A DNA stretch of 38,044 nt from Gluconobacter aidae (GCF_009547075.1 NZ_WIPH01000025.1:1-38044); one strand, 5' to 3'. Counted from the stretch's first letter, positions 6,608 to 15,472 are shown. Made by a program: numbers and translations. Notes: generated by a model from the sequence alone, not told the origin.

Positions 6608-7824
6608 CATGTGAGCCCCAGATCGTGGCCCGCGGAGCGAAGCACCTCGATGCCCGGGAGGATTTTGCCTTCCAGCCATTCGAGGAAGGCACCACCCGCC
6701 GTAGACACATAGGTCATCTCGTCCACGACGCCCGCATGACGCAGGGCCGAGACCGTGTCACCACCGCCGGCGATCGTCTTGAGCTTGCCTTCTTCCGTAA
6801 GCTGCGCCGCATACTGCGCAACCTCGACCGTTGCCCTGTCGAACGGTGCGATCTCGAACGCACCGAGCGGGCCGTTCCAGACCAGCGTCCTGAGCGTGTC
6901 CAGACGGTCCCGGATCAGTTCGACCGTGCGCGGACCGGCATCAAGGATCATGGCATCGTCCGGGACTTCGCCGATCAGGCAGGTCTCGGTCGGGACATTG
7001 GCCTTGAACTCACGCGCCACGACCGCATCGACCGGCAGGACGATCTCGCAGCCTTTTTCCTGCGCGAGATGAGCGATCCTGCGCGCCGTCTCGTGCATGT
7101 CGGCTTCCTGCAGGGACTTGCCCACATTCATGCCTTCAGCCGCGAGGAACGTGTTGGCCATCGCGCCCGTGATGAACAGCGTGTCCACCTTCTCGATGAC
7201 ATTCCCGATCAGATCGAGCTTCGTCGAGATCTTGGAACCGCCGATGATCGCGCCGACCGGACGTTCCGGGTTTTCCAGAGCCGCCGACAGGGCGCTCAGC
7301 TCGGCCTGCATCAGACGCCCGGCGAAGGACGGCAGATCGTGGGCCACGCCTTCGGTCGAGGCATGGGCACGGTGCGCGGCCGAGAACGCGTCATTGACGA
7401 AGATGTCGCCGTTCTGCGCCAGAGCCTTGGCGAACTCCGGATCATTGGCCTCTTCACCCGCATGAAAGCGCGTGTTCTCGAGGACGATGATATCGCCATC
7501 GGCCATGGCGCCCACAGCGGCTTCCACGGTCGGACCGACACATTCGGCCACGAAGCCGACCGGCTGGCCCAGGATCTGGCCGAGCTTCAGCGCGATCGGA
7601 CGCAGGGACATGGAGGGGACGACCTGGCCCTTGGGGCGGTCGAAATGGCTGAATACCACGACCCGCGCGCCCTTGTCGGCCAGTTCGCGGATGGTGGGAG
7701 CAACCCGCTGCAGACGGGTGTCATCGGTGATGACGCCGTCATGCATCGGGACATTGAGGTCGGCGCGGACCAGAACGCGCTTGCCGCGTGCGTCCACACC
7801 ATCAAGGGTGCAGAAGGCCATCAT
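6607..7824 (-). CDS. pgk: Phosphoglycerate kinase
   Basis: It transfers the acyl phosphate of 1,3-bisphosphoglycerate to ADP in the cytoplasm. It has 405 residues, close to the bacterial norm. The N-terminal signature is [13 protein letters not shown], and substrate-binding segments include SHFDRPKG and [11 protein letters not shown]. The hinge and nucleotide domain have [12 protein letters not shown] and [12 protein letters not shown], and the C-terminal loop GGGDTVSAL is followed by [18 protein letters not shown]. The gene follows gap directly: gap's TGA is immediately followed by ATG ATG. The ribosome binding site GGGAG lies inside the end of gap, so translation is probably coupled. Either ATG may be used. 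In an organism that oxidises sugars mostly in the periplasm, this lower glycolytic segment likely serves triose-phosphate metabolism from the pentose phosphate and Entner-Doudoroff routes. Confidence 0.97.
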   Translation of the reverse strand: MMAFCTLDGVDARGKRVLVRADLNVPMHDGVITDDTRLQRVAPTIRELADKGARVVVFSHFDRPKGQVVPSMSLRPIALKLGQILGQPVGFVAECVGPTVEAAVGAMADGDIIVLENTRFHAGEEANDPEFAKALAQNGDIFVNDAFSAAHRAHASTEGVAHDLPSFAGRLMQAELSALSAALENPERPVGAIIGGSKISTKLDLIGNVIEKVDTLFITGAMANTFLAAEGMNVGKSLQEADMHETARRIAHLAQEKGCEIVLPVDAVVAREFKANVPTETCLIGEVPDDAMILDAGPRTVELIRDRLDTLRTLVWNGPLGAFEIAPFDRATVEVAQYAAQLTEEGKLKTIAGGGDTVSALRHAGVVDEMTYVSTAGGAFLEWLEGKILPGIEVLRSAGHDLGLT

Positions 7825-8847
7825 TCAGAGACTCCCGAACAGGGCGGCCGTATCGGCCATGCGGTTGGAGAAGCCCCACTCGTTGTCGTACCACGAGCAG
7901 ACCCGCACCATCTTGCCACCATCGACGAGGATCGTCTGCGTCGCATCGAAGATCGAGGACGCCTTGTCATGGTTGAAGTCGGAGCTGACGAGCGGCGCCG
8001 TGTTGTATTCGAGGATACCCTTGAGGGAACCTTCGAGCGAGGCGGCACGGATGGCTTCGTTGACGGCTTCGGCGGAGGCCGGCGTGCGCGTCGGGACGAA
8101 ATCCAGCGAGACGACCGAGACATTCGGCGTCGGGACGCGGATGGACGTTCCGTCCAGCTTGCCCTTCAGATGCGGCAGGACCAGACCGACGGCCTTGGCG
8201 GCCCCCGTGGAGGTCGGGATCATGTTCAGGGCGGCGGCGCGGGCGCGGCGCGGGTCCTTGTGCAGGGTGTCCACCGGGCGCTGGTCGCCCGTGTAGGAAT
8301 GGATCGTGACCATGTAGCCACATTCGATTCCGAATGCCTTGTCCAGAACGGACGCCACGGGAGCAAGGCAGTTCGTGGTGCAGGACGCGTTGGAGATGAT
8401 CTTCATGTCCGGTGTCAGGACGTCGTTGTTCACGCCGTAAACGATCGTCGCATCGACATCCGTGGCCGGAGCGGAGATGACGACACGCTTGGCACCCGCT
8501 TCCAGCAGGGCAGACGCCTTCTCGCGGGAGGTGAACAGACCCGTGCATTCCATCGCCACATCGACACCCTGGAACGGAACCTGCGCCGGGTTGCGCTCGG
8601 CGGACACCTTGATCGGACCATAGGTACGGCCATTGGCTTCGATGATCAGGCTGTTGCCCTCGGCGCGGACCGTTCCGGGAAGACGGCCATGCGTGCTGTC
8701 ATAGGCCAGCAGATGCGCGTTGGCCTCGACCGAACCCAGATCGTTGATGGCGACAACCTCGACATCCGTCCGTCCGCTTTCGATGATGCCACGCAGCACC
8801 AGCCGTCCGATCCGTCCGAAACCGTTGATCGCGATTTTTACAGCCAT
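7825..8847 (-). CDS. gap: Glyceraldehyde-3-phosphate dehydrogenase
   Basis: It oxidises glyceraldehyde 3-phosphate to 1,3-bisphosphoglycerate. From the ATG at 8847 (MAVKIAINGFGRIGR) it has 340 residues. The Rossmann glycine motif NGFGRIG lies at 8-14. Asp36 in AINDLG follows the second strand, as in NAD-dependent enzymes. The catalytic motif is SNASCTTNCLAP with Cys156, and His183 is in TIHSYTGDQ. The open frame continues upstream to 8901, but those 18 codons are not family-like. The gene is first of a two-gene operon with pgk and is divergent from the lipoprotein gene. Cofactor preference is inferred from Asp36 only. Confidence 0.97.
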   Translation of the reverse strand: MAVKIAINGFGRIGRLVLRGIIESGRTDVEVVAINDLGSVEANAHLLAYDSTHGRLPGTVRAEGNSLIIEANGRTYGPIKVSAERNPAQVPFQGVDVAMECTGLFTSREKASALLEAGAKRVVISAPATDVDATIVYGVNNDVLTPDMKIISNASCTTNCLAPVASVLDKAFGIECGYMVTIHSYTGDQRPVDTLHKDPRRARAAALNMIPTSTGAAKAVGLVLPHLKGKLDGTSIRVPTPNVSVVSLDFVPTRTPASAEAVNEAIRAASLEGSLKGILEYNTAPLVSSDFNHDKASSIFDATQTILVDGGKMVRVCSWYDNEWGFSNRMADTAALFGSL

Positions 8848-8946
8848 GACCTGCCCTACTCCGTTCCTTGAAAACTCGGGCATCTTCCATAGCACCGCCA
8901 CAGCGGAGCAACAGGGGGCATCAACAGTTTTTCATGAAGTTGATTC

Positions 8947-8952
8947 TATAAT
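8947..8952 (+). promoter_or_regulatory. Candidate -10 element for the lipoprotein gene
   Basis: A perfect TATAAT lies 41 bases upstream of the lipoprotein ATG. No convincing -35 hexamer stands at the right distance; TCAACA is 20 bases away. The gap-pgk promoter must lie in the same 145-base divergent region but was not resolved. Confidence 0.35.
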
Positions 8953-8992
8953 CTTGCTCAAAGCCTCCGTTCCTGCGACGGTTCCGCGCGAT

Positions 8993-9487
8993 ATGGCACC
9001 ATTCGTCCGACATTTCCGTTCACCGCGAGGTCCTGCCCCCCGGTCCGCCCTTCTGATGGGAGGGCTGCTGCTGGCCGCGCCCCTGCTCTCGGGGTGCAAG
9101 CTGCTGGACCAGCGCACGTTCAATCCGAATGCGGGCAAGCCGCCTCATCCCTATATTCCGCCGGCGCCACCGGCTCCGCCGCCGCATGCGCCGTTCCTCT
9201 CGGTCTCCGAAGGCACACCGGAATCGGAGTATGGCCCGGTCGTCGAACGTGCCGCAAAGGCCGCCCTGTCGCGCAAACCGAATGTGCTCTTCATCGTGCG
9301 GGCCTTTGCCCCGCCGCAGCCGACCCCGGACGCGCAGGCACAGGCCCTAACAGATGTGACCAATCATCTGGCGGTGATCGTCGCGTCTCATCTTAAACAG
9401 GCTGGCGCGCAGCCCATCCAGATCGAAATGCACGCCATCACCGACCCGTCGGCCACCAAACCGTCCGTCCGCGTCGACGTGCGCTGA
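8993..9487 (+). CDS. Putative proline-rich lipoprotein
   Basis: This 164-residue protein was not recognised as a named family. Residues 1-34 form a signal peptide: a basic start (FVRHFRSPRG), the hydrophobic stretch LLMGGLLLAAPLLSG, and a lipobox LLSGC with Cys35 as the likely lipidated residue. A proline-rich linker follows (PHPYIPPAPPAPPPHAP, about 56-72). A folded domain of about 95 residues comes last, with NVLFIVRAFAPPQPTPDAQA and AVIVASHLKQAGAQPIQIEM. It would sit on the periplasmic face of the inner or outer membrane. The open frame extends upstream to 8720 across the gap gene, which is an artefact. The ATG at 8993 has no clear ribosome binding site. Confidence 0.78.
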   Translation: MAPFVRHFRSPRGPAPRSALLMGGLLLAAPLLSGCKLLDQRTFNPNAGKPPHPYIPPAPPAPPPHAPFLSVSEGTPESEYGPVVERAAKAALSRKPNVLFIVRAFAPPQPTPDAQAQALTDVTNHLAVIVASHLKQAGAQPIQIEMHAITDPSATKPSVRVDVR

Positions 9488-9572
9488 TCTCTGACGGCAT
9501 GTGCATGTTTCTTGGCGTCATGGCCCCCGCCGTTCTGCGGATGACCGGAACACTTCGGCAAACATCTGTCCT

Positions 9573-10607
9573 TTAAAGCAGCCGGGTCAGAAGCAGCCCC
9601 AGCGCCACGCCAGTCGCGAGCAGGATCAGCCCGTTGCGCAGACGTGTTCCGCCCGGCGTCCGCTCCGGCACGATATTAAGCGCCGCACTCTCCCGAAGCG
9701 CGGCCATTTCTTCCTGCTGGGCCCGGGCTTCTTCCTGTTCCTGCCAGATCTGGCCGCTCATGCGCCGGATATAGTGTCCGGCATCGGCGGGCGTTGTCGC
9801 AGCATGATCCACCACGCGCTCCGCCAGGGTGCGATTCGCCGTATGGCCCAGTCCCAGAACGCGGTGCGCCGGACAGACGGCGAGCGCCTCCATCACCATC
9901 GGACTCTCGAACACCACGAAATCGGACACATCTCCGCCGCCGCGGATCAGGACGATGATGTCTTCCCGGCAGGTGCGGATTGCCTCTGCCAGACGGCCGG
10001 GATCGTTCATGGCCGTAGGCAGGCTTCGCACACGTTCCGGACGCCAGGCGCCGCCGAGGGCCTGAAGAAAATCCTCGGCCACCAAAGCGCTGGATGCTGC
10101 GGAATGGATCAGCAGAAGCCGCGCATCAGGCCGCGCAGGATAGGGATGAAACGCGCAGGGCAGCCCACGCAGGACATCCAGCACGGAACGTTCCACACGC
10201 TCCGCCCGCTGCTGTCCCGGATCGTGGAGTTCCACCGCCACCACGTCGAACCGCAGAGCGACCTGTCCGCGATACTGCCGGGCGCGCAGCATGCCGGTGA
10301 CATGGACATGATCGCCCGGACCAACTTCCGCCCGCGCCAGAATGGATTTCTGAACTTCCAGTCCAATCGTTGTTCCGAACTGCGGGTCAATCAGCGGAAG
10401 CTGGTAATATTTGGGATAGGAATTGGGCGCGGCATCGCCAAGCTGTCCCGCCACAACCAGCGGAAAGCCCCATTCATCGAAAGCGGCGCAGATCTCATCC
10501 AGCCGGGCAGAGAAGAGGTCCTGCACCTGAAGCGGAGAGAGGACTGTCAGTGTTGTTGTATCTCCCGCCGCGGAAGATGAGCGGGAGCGTCTCGGAAAAG
10601 CGTCCAT
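9573..10607 (-). CDS. ExoVII large-subunit (XseA)-like protein with C-terminal membrane anchor
   Basis: The 344-residue protein follows the XseA domain order but is shorter and divergent. An OB-fold-like domain covers about residues 45-128 (VTGMLRARQYRGQVALRFDV). The catalytic-type domain has RLLLIHSAASSAL (163-175), the hallmark IRGGGDVSDFVVFES (221-235), GLGHTANRTLAERVVDHAAT (252-271) and TPADAG. In canonical XseA the third motif reads GHETD; here the histidine is kept but the aspartate position is Asn258. The long C-terminal coiled coil is replaced by a short charged helix (about 286-306) and a hydrophobic segment, GLILLATGVALGLLL (326-340), that looks like a membrane anchor. No xseB lies nearby. 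Nuclease activity cannot be assumed; it may act in another role at the membrane. Confidence 0.7.
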   Translation of the reverse strand: MDAFPRRSRSSSAAGDTTTLTVLSPLQVQDLFSARLDEICAAFDEWGFPLVVAGQLGDAAPNSYPKYYQLPLIDPQFGTTIGLEVQKSILARAEVGPGDHVHVTGMLRARQYRGQVALRFDVVAVELHDPGQQRAERVERSVLDVLRGLPCAFHPYPARPDARLLLIHSAASSALVAEDFLQALGGAWRPERVRSLPTAMNDPGRLAEAIRTCREDIIVLIRGGGDVSDFVVFESPMVMEALAVCPAHRVLGLGHTANRTLAERVVDHAATTPADAGHYIRRMSGQIWQEQEEARAQQEEMAALRESAALNIVPERTPGGTRLRNGLILLATGVALGLLLTRLL

Positions 10608-10624
10608 CCGTTACCATATGGAGA

Positions 10625-10640
10625 AAGAACAAATGTTCTT
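10625..10640. promoter_or_regulatory. Palindrome GAACAAATGTTC between ExoVII-like and DUF4186 genes
   Basis: Arms AAGAACA and TGTTCTT surround two central bases. The core GAAC-N4-GTTC matches the form of the LexA box of Gram-positive bacteria, whereas most alphaproteobacterial LexA sites are GTTC-N7-GTTC. It lies 18 bases upstream of the ExoVII-like start and 61 bases upstream of the DUF4186 start. The binding protein is unknown. Confidence 0.5.
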
Positions 10641-10700
10641 ACAGGGGGCTGACGCCCTCTCACGCGGTTTTTTGCCTGTTTTTCAGAAGGTTGTGGGCTG

Positions 10701-11099
10701 GTGAGCCGATTTGATCCCGAAGAGCTGTTCGAACGTCTTGCCCGGTCCCGGTTCCGCACACGCTTTCATCTGGACGATCAGGCGCGACTCTATCTCGAAA
10801 GCCGGGGCCTTGATGCCGTCATGGAGCATGGTGCGGCCTTCATTGCCGAACGCCTGGCTCCGGCCCATCCGCCCCGCGACGGCAAGCAGACGCCCATGCG
10901 TGGTCATCCGGTTTTCATCGCCCAGCATGCCACCGGTGCGTGCTGCCGGAGCTGCCTGTCCAAATGGCATGGCATGGCGCCGGGAAAGGCGCTGACGCCT
11001 GAACAACAGGCGCAGATCCTGCTTGTGCTGCGAAGCTGGATCGAGCGGGACTTTGGGCGGACCGTACCCAGCAGCCCGGCGCAGGGCGCGCTTTTCTGA
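10701..11099 (+). CDS. DUF4186 family protein
   Basis: This 132-residue cytoplasmic protein is recognised by the highly conserved DUF4186 core. RSRFRTRFHLDDQARLYLES lies near residues 16-35. FIAERLAPAHPPRDGKQTPM is followed by RGHPVFIAQHATGACCRSCL and KWHGMAPGKALT (about 47-98). The invariant His, Gln and paired cysteines suggest a metal or catalytic centre, but no function is established that I know of. The start is a GTG at 10701 with AGAAGG about ten bases before it. The gene is divergent from the ExoVII-like gene and ends four bases from the convergent permease gene. Confidence 0.85.
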   Translation: MSRFDPEELFERLARSRFRTRFHLDDQARLYLESRGLDAVMEHGAAFIAERLAPAHPPRDGKQTPMRGHPVFIAQHATGACCRSCLSKWHGMAPGKALTPEQQAQILLVLRSWIERDFGRTVPSSPAQGALF

Positions 11100-11103
11100 A
11101 GCC

Positions 11104-12402
11104 TCAGTCCGGCTGCCGGCGCGGCACGAACTGCTCCGCCAGAAAGATCAGCAGAAGTGCCGCAGCACCCAGCACGATCTGCGAGCGCGTTTCGGGCTGG
11201 ATCAGCATGGCGATCAGCGTACATCCGATCAGGACCAGAGCGGCATAGGCCTTCCATGGCGATTCAGGCACGAGTTTGAGGCGTCCCGCCACGATCATGG
11301 TGTTGTTGAACACCATGAACCCGCCCGTCAGACTGACCAGCAGGCCGAAGATCAGCGTCGGAGAGAGCACCGCCACGGCGGCGACCAGAATGGACGCAAA
11401 CGCACTGACCAGAATGGCGCGGCGAGGGAGTTTTGTGGATGCATCCACCGTCAGGAACAGCCCCGGCGCGGAACCGGATTCCGCCAGTTCATACAGGATG
11501 CGGGACGTCACATAGATCCCGGAATTGAGGCTGGAGAGTGCCGCCGTCATGACCACGACCGCCAGCGCCACATCCGCGAACGGGACATGCAGCCGGTGCA
11601 GAACCAGAAGAAAGGGCGAATATCCCGGGACCACATCGCTCCAGGGCACCAGACACAGAACGAGCGCGATGGAGACGATATAGAACCCGCCGATCCGTAG
11701 CGCGATGGAGCGCGTGGCGCGGACGATGTTCTGTTCGGTGTTGTCGGACTCAACGGCCGCGACGGTGGAAATCTCGCTGCCGCCCATGGAGAACAGGATG
11801 GTCGGGATCACCGCCAGAAGCGCCAGCCAGCCATGCGGCAGCAGACCGCCATGCGCGAACAGGTTGTCATGGACCGGAACAGGGTGGCTCAACAACGCCC
11901 AGACGCCGATCCCGATGAAGCAGACGATTGCCAGAACCTTGATGGCCGAGAACCAGTATTCGAACTCGCCATAGCCTTTGACGGACATGAGGTTCACCCC
12001 CGTCATCACCGCCATGATGAGGATTTCCAGCACCGCGTAGGGCAGCGGAATATAGGGGGCAAGCATCGTCGCCACCGCGATGACCTCCACGGCGATCGCG
12101 ATGATCCATGTCAGCCAGTAAGCCCAGCCCGCGACGAAGGCCGCACGGTTGCCAAGCGCATACTGGATCTGCCCCAGAAACGAGGCCCGTCCCGGCACTT
12201 TCAGCGCCAGATCGCGCATCATCAGATTGACCAGAAACACCAGCGTTCCGGCAAGCGCATAGGACAGCAGCACCGCGGGGCCACCCAGCGAGAGTGCCGC
12301 GGACGCCCCGATGAAATATCCCGCCCCGATCACGCCGCCGAGGGCGATCATGACGACATGGCGCGTACGCAGACTGTGGGCAAGCTGGTCGGGCTGGCTC
12401 AT
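11104..12402 (-). CDS. APC-family amino acid permease
   Basis: An inner-membrane amino acid/proton symporter of the AAT branch (GabP/AnsP-like), with 432 residues and about twelve membrane segments. The first helix carries the family signature MIALGGVIGAGYFIGASAAL (about residues 18-37), including the backbone-binding glycines. LPRRAILVSAFASILVA marks the loop before helix nine. The ATG at 12402 is taken as start; a TTG two codons upstream has AGGA five bases before it and is a real alternative. The gene lies 49 bases downstream of the Lrp-type regulator on the same strand, so the two are likely one operon. The divergent PLP enzyme suggests uptake of the amino acid that enzyme consumes. The substrate is not readable from sequence. 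Confidence 0.85.
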   Translation of the reverse strand: MSQPDQLAHSLRTRHVVMIALGGVIGAGYFIGASAALSLGGPAVLLSYALAGTLVFLVNLMMRDLALKVPGRASFLGQIQYALGNRAAFVAGWAYWLTWIIAIAVEVIAVATMLAPYIPLPYAVLEILIMAVMTGVNLMSVKGYGEFEYWFSAIKVLAIVCFIGIGVWALLSHPVPVHDNLFAHGGLLPHGWLALLAVIPTILFSMGGSEISTVAAVESDNTEQNIVRATRSIALRIGGFYIVSIALVLCLVPWSDVVPGYSPFLLVLHRLHVPFADVALAVVVMTAALSSLNSGIYVTSRILYELAESGSAPGLFLTVDASTKLPRRAILVSAFASILVAAVAVLSPTLIFGLLVSLTGGFMVFNNTMIVAGRLKLVPESPWKAYAALVLIGCTLIAMLIQPETRSQIVLGAAALLLIFLAEQFVPRRQPD

Positions 12403-12451
12403 GGACAAGGGCTTCCTGCTGTGGACGGGACGGTGTTGCGGGCCGGACGTT

Positions 12452-12913
12452 TCAGACCGGAAGGTCCCTGTTGTCCGCCAGGGTTTCCATGGTCATGTAC
12501 GAGGTGATGGCATCAAGCTCCACCTTGCTGATGATCTGCTGATAGACACGATCGAAATCGTTCATGTCGCAGGCCACCACCTTCAGAAGATAATCGTATT
12601 CACCCGCGATCCGATAAAAATCAACTATGTTCGGGATCGAACCGACCACCTTGCGGAATGTCTCGAACCATTCGCGCGAGTGATGGCGCGTGCGCATCAG
12701 CACGAACACCGTCAGGGTCAGCCCCAGCGCGGAGGCGTTGAGCCGCACCGTATCATGGGCGATCACACCGTCCTCGCGCAGGGCGTTCAGGCGCCGCCAG
12801 CAGGCATTTTGCGACAGGCCGACCTTCTCCGCGAGTTCACGCTGGGAGGGGGTGCCCTGCTTTTGCAGGATTCTCAGGATCGCCCTGTCCGTCTGATCTA
12901 TTTTTCTGGCCAT
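12452..12913 (-). CDS. Lrp/AsnC family transcriptional regulator
   Basis: A 153-residue amino-acid-responsive regulator. The N-terminal helix-turn-helix covers about residues 5-50 (KIDQTDRAILRILQKQGTPS, then ELAEKVGLSQNACWRRLNAL). The C-terminal RAM ligand-binding and oligomerisation domain has GEYDYLLKVVACDMNDFDRV. It is the first gene of a likely operon with the APC permease and is divergent from the class V PLP enzyme, with a 134-base control region between them. This is the common layout for a local activator of amino acid uptake and breakdown. The effector is inferred to be the permease substrate. Confidence 0.92.
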   Translation of the reverse strand: MARKIDQTDRAILRILQKQGTPSQRELAEKVGLSQNACWRRLNALREDGVIAHDTVRLNASALGLTLTVFVLMRTRHHSREWFETFRKVVGSIPNIVDFYRIAGEYDYLLKVVACDMNDFDRVYQQIISKVELDAITSYMTMETLADNRDLPV

Positions 12914-13047
12914 ATCGCTTTATATGACCACAAAAAGGATTTTTCATCCGCAAAAAAGAAGCGGTTTTCACTCTTTCCGTCGGTCTATCGTCTTTTCATT
13001 ACGAGGGTCATCACGCAGGACCATCACGGACGGGGAAACATCGCGCC

Positions 13048-14523
13048 ATGGAAACGATCGGCAATCTCGACAACAGCACCGCCATTCTCGAACAGTTCGA
13101 GCAGACGCTCCGCAACAACGGGCTGGCCGCACTGGGCCGGGGCGTGATCGGTGATGGTGCGAAGTTCTCGACACCGTTCGGAACGCAGTCCCTGCTCTAT
13201 GCCGATTATGTCGCCTCAGGCCGCGCACTGAAGCAGATCGAGACGTTCATCATGGACGAGATCCTGCCGTTCTACGCCAACAGCCACACCGAAGCGTCTT
13301 TCTGCGGTGCCTACATGACGCGCCTGCGCAACAGCGCGCGGGCCATGATCGCCCAGTTCTGCCATGCCCCCTCCCCCGATTTCACGACCATTTTCATGGG
13401 TAATGGCGCCACGGCCGGGCTGAACCGCCTTGTCCATCTGCTGGAAATCCCGACCCTGTGCGAAGCCGGAAAGCGCCCGACCGTTTTCATCGGCCCTTAC
13501 GAGCATCACTCCAACATCCTGCCCTGGCGTGAGAGTGGTGCGGAGATTGTCGAGATCCCCGAGGCTGCGGAAGGTGGGCCGGATCTGGGTGTTCTGGAAC
13601 AGGCGCTGGCAGCCTGCCCGGCGGATCGGCTGAAGATCGGTTCCTTCTCGGCTGCGTCCAACGTGACGGGCATCCTGACGGATGTGAATGCCGTGACCGC
13701 CCTTCTCAAGCGTCATGATGCGCTGTCCATCTGGGATTATGCCGGGGCTGGCCCGTACTGCCCGATCGACATGCAGCCGGGCACGCCGTTTGAAAAAGAC
13801 GCGGTCGTCGTCTCCTGCCACAAGTTCATCGGCGGTCCGGCAGCCTCGGGGATCCTGATCGTGCGCAATGCAGCGATAACGCGCACGCTCCCTGTCCTGC
13901 CGGGCGGCGGGACCGTGCGCTTCGTGTCACCCTGGAACCACGACTACACCGCGAGCCTCGCCGCCCGCGAGGAAAGCGGCACGCCGAACGTGATCGGCGA
14001 CATCCGCGCGGCTCTGGCGTTCATCGTCAAGGATGTCATCGGAGACGCCTACATGGCGCAGCGCAACGCCGAACTGCGCACGCGCGCCATGACGGCATGG
14101 GCCAGCAATCCCGCGATCGAAATCCTCGGCCATCCGACCGCCACGGCCCTTCCCATCTTCTCGTTTCGGGTCCGCGACGTGAAGAACGGCGGCTTCATTC
14201 ACCAGCAACTTTTCACACGAATGCTGTCGGATCGTTACGGCATTCAGGTTCGTGGCGGCTGTGCCTGCGCGGGACCGTATGCCCATCGTCTGCTGGAGAT
14301 TGATAAAGACGGATCAGGGCTGATCCGTGAGGCCATTCTGTCCGGACAGGAAATCGAGAAGCCGGGCTGGACACGCCTGAATTTCAGCGTGCTGATGGAG
14401 GACGCCAAGGTTCAGCGTATTCTCGATGCCATCAACGAACTTGCCAGCAACCCCTGCGAAACGGCAGCGCATTACGACTGCGACATCACCACGGCGCGCT
14501 TTCGCCCCAAAGCCGCCGCCTGA
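13048..14523 (+). CDS. Class V aminotransferase-fold PLP enzyme (cysteine desulfurase-like)
   Basis: A 491-residue PLP enzyme related to cysteine desulfurases, selenocysteine lyases and isopenicillin N epimerase. The fold elements are clear: YADYVASGRALKQIETFI at the N-terminus, FMGNGATAGLNRLVHLL for the cofactor phosphate, EHHSNILPW with His154 for ring stacking, and IWDYAGAGPY with Asp230 for the pyridine nitrogen. The Schiff-base lysine is Lys259 in SCHKFIGGP. A C-terminal RGGCACAGPY loop supplies Cys405 and Cys407 where SufS-type enzymes carry the sulfur-accepting cysteine. It is longer than IscS/SufS, and no Fe-S assembly gene is nearby. Divergence from an Lrp-permease operon points to amino acid catabolism or sulfur mobilisation rather than core cluster assembly. 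The precise reaction is unknown. Confidence 0.85.
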   Translation: METIGNLDNSTAILEQFEQTLRNNGLAALGRGVIGDGAKFSTPFGTQSLLYADYVASGRALKQIETFIMDEILPFYANSHTEASFCGAYMTRLRNSARAMIAQFCHAPSPDFTTIFMGNGATAGLNRLVHLLEIPTLCEAGKRPTVFIGPYEHHSNILPWRESGAEIVEIPEAAEGGPDLGVLEQALAACPADRLKIGSFSAASNVTGILTDVNAVTALLKRHDALSIWDYAGAGPYCPIDMQPGTPFEKDAVVVSCHKFIGGPAASGILIVRNAAITRTLPVLPGGGTVRFVSPWNHDYTASLAAREESGTPNVIGDIRAALAFIVKDVIGDAYMAQRNAELRTRAMTAWASNPAIEILGHPTATALPIFSFRVRDVKNGGFIHQQLFTRMLSDRYGIQVRGGCACAGPYAHRLLEIDKDGSGLIREAILSGQEIEKPGWTRLNFSVLMEDAKVQRILDAINELASNPCETAAHYDCDITTARFRPKAAA

Positions 14524-14549
14524 TACGGAACGGATACGGTGAGCGTTTT

Positions 14550-15440
14550 TTACCAGAGATACACGATCTTCATGTAATAGGCGTTCGTCTCCGGCGTGTT
14601 GCGGCCTTCCACGGAATGGGAATAACGGGGCGTGATCGAAAAATGTGGAGTCAGGTTGAACATCGCGCCGACACCGAGCGCCGTCTCCCGACTGCTGGAA
14701 TTCGCGACCCAGAGGTTGGACGTGTTGTCGTGCATGCCCCCCGTGTTCTGCCAGTCGAGCGAGAAGAACGGCTCGACCATCTTTGTGGCTTTCCAGCTGA
14801 AACGCAGGTTGGTGTAAAAGACGTTGCCGGCTGAATAGCTGTGCTCGCCCTTGCGATGTTTTGTCGAACTCACGACGCTGCCGAGATCGCCATCGAAACT
14901 GAAATGCTTCCACTCGTAATCGAAAATGATGCTCGACAGATTGGCCCAGTAATGCATCGCCGTTGAGTCCCGCGTTCCGGAAGGCGTTTCCATGAAGGTC
15001 TGAATGCCGAGCGTGCTGTGTTTGTTAGGCTTGAACCAGGCCGCCGGGCCAACAATGGTCGTGCCCAGACCGCCCCAGTTCTGCCCGCTGGACAGTGCGA
15101 AACTCTCGGTCTGGATCAGTTCGAATGCGAAACCCACATGCGGAATTGCATCGAAGCTGCGAAAATGGACGTATTTGGTCATTCCGGCCCAGGTGTGGCT
15201 GCCACCCTTCGGCTGACGGTTCCCGAGACTGTCGTAGCTGTGTCCCGCAGCATTGCCATCGCCATACTGCACCAGCACATTGAACGGCTTGAAATCCACC
15301 GGGAGGTCGTATTCATGCGGCCCTATGATGGCCAGGGGGATATCAGAGGCATGCGCGGCAAAGCGCGGAATGAAAGCAACAGCAGGCATGCAGGCTGCCA
15401 GGGCACCAAGGCGCACTCCGAGCGTGAATTTGCGACACAT
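14550..15440 (-). CDS. Outer-membrane beta-barrel protein (phenol-degradation MetA-like)
   Basis: A 296-residue protein from the ATG at 15440, which has GGAA about eight bases upstream. A signal peptide of about 31 residues ends AAHA|SD. The mature part is rich in alternating aromatic and polar strands (HFSFDGDLGSVVSS, VFYTNLRFSWKATKMVEPFF, FSITPRYSHSVEG). It ends in YYMKIVYLW, an aromatic C-terminus usual for outer-membrane barrels. The layout resembles the 'transporter' family first described near phenol catabolism genes, whose substrate is unknown. It lies downstream of the glucose dehydrogenase gene on the same strand, but a strong hairpin stands between them, so co-transcription is doubtful. 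Confidence 0.75.
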   Translation of the reverse strand: MCRKFTLGVRLGALAACMPAVAFIPRFAAHASDIPLAIIGPHEYDLPVDFKPFNVLVQYGDGNAAGHSYDSLGNRQPKGGSHTWAGMTKYVHFRSFDAIPHVGFAFELIQTESFALSSGQNWGGLGTTIVGPAAWFKPNKHSTLGIQTFMETPSGTRDSTAMHYWANLSSIIFDYEWKHFSFDGDLGSVVSSTKHRKGEHSYSAGNVFYTNLRFSWKATKMVEPFFSLDWQNTGGMHDNTSNLWVANSSSRETALGVGAMFNLTPHFSITPRYSHSVEGRNTPETNAYYMKIVYLW

Positions 15441-15472
15441 GACGTGAATTTCCATAGAAATTAATGAGGATG

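Noticed and set aside
6625-8871. A 748-codon open frame on the plus strand
   Set aside because: It lies exactly opposite pgk and gap, which are certain. The protein has low complexity with many Arg, Asp and Gly and no family signal, as expected from a GC-rich antisense frame.
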